From assembly GCA_016708345.1 (NCBI GenBank), contig JADJFX010000039.1:1-8119 (forward strand): 8,119 nt of DNA, written 5' to 3'. Below are positions 7,403 to 8,119 of this stretch, in pieces. How positions within the stretch are numbered: position 1 is the stretch's first letter; the number at the start of each line of letters is the position of its first letter. The stretch comes from Candidatus Rhodoferax bjergmarkensis (GTDB taxonomy: Bacteria; Pseudomonadota; Gammaproteobacteria; Burkholderiales; Burkholderiaceae_C). The translations under genes and the position numbers were made by a program. Below the pieces are notes generated by a model. It was not told the DNA's origin and searched no databases. It worked only from the letters and a program-made list of their open reading frames with translations.

Positions 7403-7636
7403 ATGCGCATGGGTGAGATTTTCCACAGCCAAGACTTTTGTCGAGAGGTGACGTCGTGACGCTGGACTGGATTCCGGGCGCAACACCTGGTGGTTAACGG
7501 CAAGGGCAAACAGCAGGGCGAGCCATTCAGGCCAGATTTTTATGCCATCGCCAGCGTCTGGCTGGGGCAGCTTAACCGACCAATTGGAAACTCAAGGATC
7601 AATTGCTGGGCATCAATAAGCCGGAGATTTTTCTAA
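7403..7636 (+). pseudogene. probable tyrosine recombinase (integrase) catalytic-domain fragment
   Basis: From ATG 7403 one frame reads MRMGEIFHSQDF, which resembles box I of tyrosine recombinases (the catalytic Arg followed by xSEL/xGEI). After a TGA at 7457 the same frame continues RAQHLVVNGKGKQQGEPFRP, like the beta-hairpin carrying the GKG(N/K)K signature and catalytic Lys, then DFYAIASVWLGQLNRPIG, and runs to TAA 7636. Boxes with H-x-x-R and the nucleophilic Tyr are absent, and the N-terminal core-binding domain is not visible upstream. If correct, this is a broken piece of a phage, integron-like or genomic-island integrase. The assignment rests on two short motifs in the right order and spacing. 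Confidence 0.45.
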
Positions 7637-7716
7637 ACGGAGCGCTTGCTTCGAAACCTTTTGCGGCTAACATATTTATTATTTCGGTTTGGCTCACCAA
7701 ATAGTGCATGTTTAGC

Positions 7717-7729
7717 TTACCGCCGGTAA
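7717..7729. repeat. short palindrome TTACCG-C-CGGTAA
   Basis: A perfect 13-base dyad in the AT-richer region between the integrase remnant and the last gene. It could be a weak hairpin or a regulator half-site pair; no T-run follows. Confidence 0.3.
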
Positions 7730-7801
7730 ACAGGTTGCCCCAACCACTTTGCGTTAAGGCACCACACACAAGGAAAACACGTGTGTTGAGAGGCGTAGTG
7801 C

Positions 7802-7835
7802 TTGATAAGTTGTAAATGACTGGTTAAAGTTGTAA
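7802..7835 (+). promoter_or_regulatory. candidate sigma-70 promoter with tandem AAGTTGTAA repeats
   Basis: TTGATA (7802-7807) is separated by exactly 17 bases from TAAAGT (7825-7830), giving 5/6 and 4/6 matches to the sigma-70 hexamers. Two copies of AAGTTGTAA (7807-7815 and 7827-7835) start 20 bases apart, about two helical turns, and overlap the promoter elements, as a repressor- or activator-binding pair would. The promoter would drive the secreted-protein frame that follows. Confidence 0.35.
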
Positions 7836-7904
7836 CAAATCAAGTGACCGCTTCAAGCTTTTGTCTATCACTTCAGAAACCTTCCCCGTACTTTCGAGAC
7901 TCCA

Positions 7905-8119
7905 TTGCTGCTGCTGATTTTTTGCTCCTTGTTCGCAAAAGCGGCGGCCAGCTCACCAACGCATCAAGTCGGCTGCACCTCCTGCAAAATCCAGATTGAA
8001 AGTCTGAGACAAGCCACTGAAATTGAGCAGCAAGTGGCTTTTTACCCGCGACGATTCCCCCAAAACAAGGACGTCAACCTTGATACTTCCAGCTGGCGAC
8101 TGGCCAAGGCACCGGGGCC
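7905..8119 (+). pseudogene. N-terminal part of a secreted protein, 7TMR-DISM-like jelly-roll start, probably frameshifted, runs off right edge
   Basis: One frame is open from after a TGA at 7845-7847 to the window end but contains no ATG; TTG 7905 is the first usable alternative start, without a Shine-Dalgarno. It encodes a signal-peptide-like stretch, LLLLIFCSLFAKAAAS, with a possible cleavage site near AKA-AA, then HQVGCTSCKIQIESL. From about 8010 to 8065 a different frame reads KPLKLSSKWLFTRDDSP, and the first frame resumes with QNKDVNLDTSSWRLAKAPG. The composite fits the pattern 'L-x-G-x-W-x-F...D-x-S-x-W...PG' seen at the beginning of extracellular jelly-roll domains in 7TMR-DISM sensors and similar secreted proteins. 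Two compensating indels (near 8010 and in the CCCCCAAAA run at 8067-8075) would explain this. The open first frame could instead be the true one, so both disruption and identity are tentative. Confidence 0.42.

Noticed and set aside
7764..7786. ACACAC/GTGTGT hairpin with an ACACGTGT palindrome as a terminator
   Set aside because: The stem is only six pairs of a simple repeat with an 11-base loop and no T-run, so it is likely chance.
1..8119. CRISPR array, tRNA or rRNA genes, riboswitch
   Set aside because: No regularly spaced repeats, cloverleaf-like segments or conserved rRNA stretches were seen on either strand.

Overview
The window looks like a decayed, repeatedly invaded stretch of a betaproteobacterial chromosome or plasmid. 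Burkholderiales, probably near Comamonadaceae, is an inference from remembered family resemblance of the metG, oxidoreductase and IS91 fragments; no search was run. Almost every recognisable gene is broken by frameshifts, stops or internal deletions. No intact operon or complete novel system is visible.

Layout. At 1-549 (minus) is the 5' half of a methionyl-tRNA synthetase gene, frameshifted and running off the left edge. Directly upstream on the same strand is a broken type II toxin-antitoxin pair: a PIN-domain toxin (562-958) and a Phd/YefM-type antitoxin (958-1255), with a likely promoter/operator bearing a repeated CAGTTGAGG motif. A stretch with no confident gene follows (1295-1752). On the plus strand, 1753-3294 is the wreck of a membrane-domain (TVP38/VTT) plus flavin-disulfide oxidoreductase (mercuric-reductase-like) fusion gene, which has lost two internal blocks. 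A short 5'-truncated gene tail lies convergent to it (3319-3435, minus).

The 3436-5416 segment is an insertion sequence whose imperfect terminal inverted repeats can be read at both ends. It carries an ISNCY-type (ISDol1-like) transposase on the minus strand that is intact except for one missing A in a homopolymer. It is clearly the freshest element here. To its right is a good LexA/SOS-box-like operator (5482-5497) that now abuts a heavily frameshifted IS91-family transposase (about 5502-7162, plus, noticeably GC-rich). Then come a probable tyrosine-recombinase fragment (7403-7636), an AT-richer intergenic region with a candidate promoter and tandem AAGTTGTAA repeats, and the start of a secreted protein (7905 to the right edge) whose interior resembles the N-terminal jelly-roll domain of 7TMR-DISM-type receptors.

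How it fits together: the pieces are not a pathway. The best reading is a mobile-element landing zone in which a toxin-antitoxin pair, an oxidoreductase gene, an SOS-controlled locus and several transposition or integration genes have all decayed. An assembly rich in indel errors could mimic some of the frameshifts, but the large in-frame block losses and the near-intact ISNCY transposase argue for real decay in at least part of the window.
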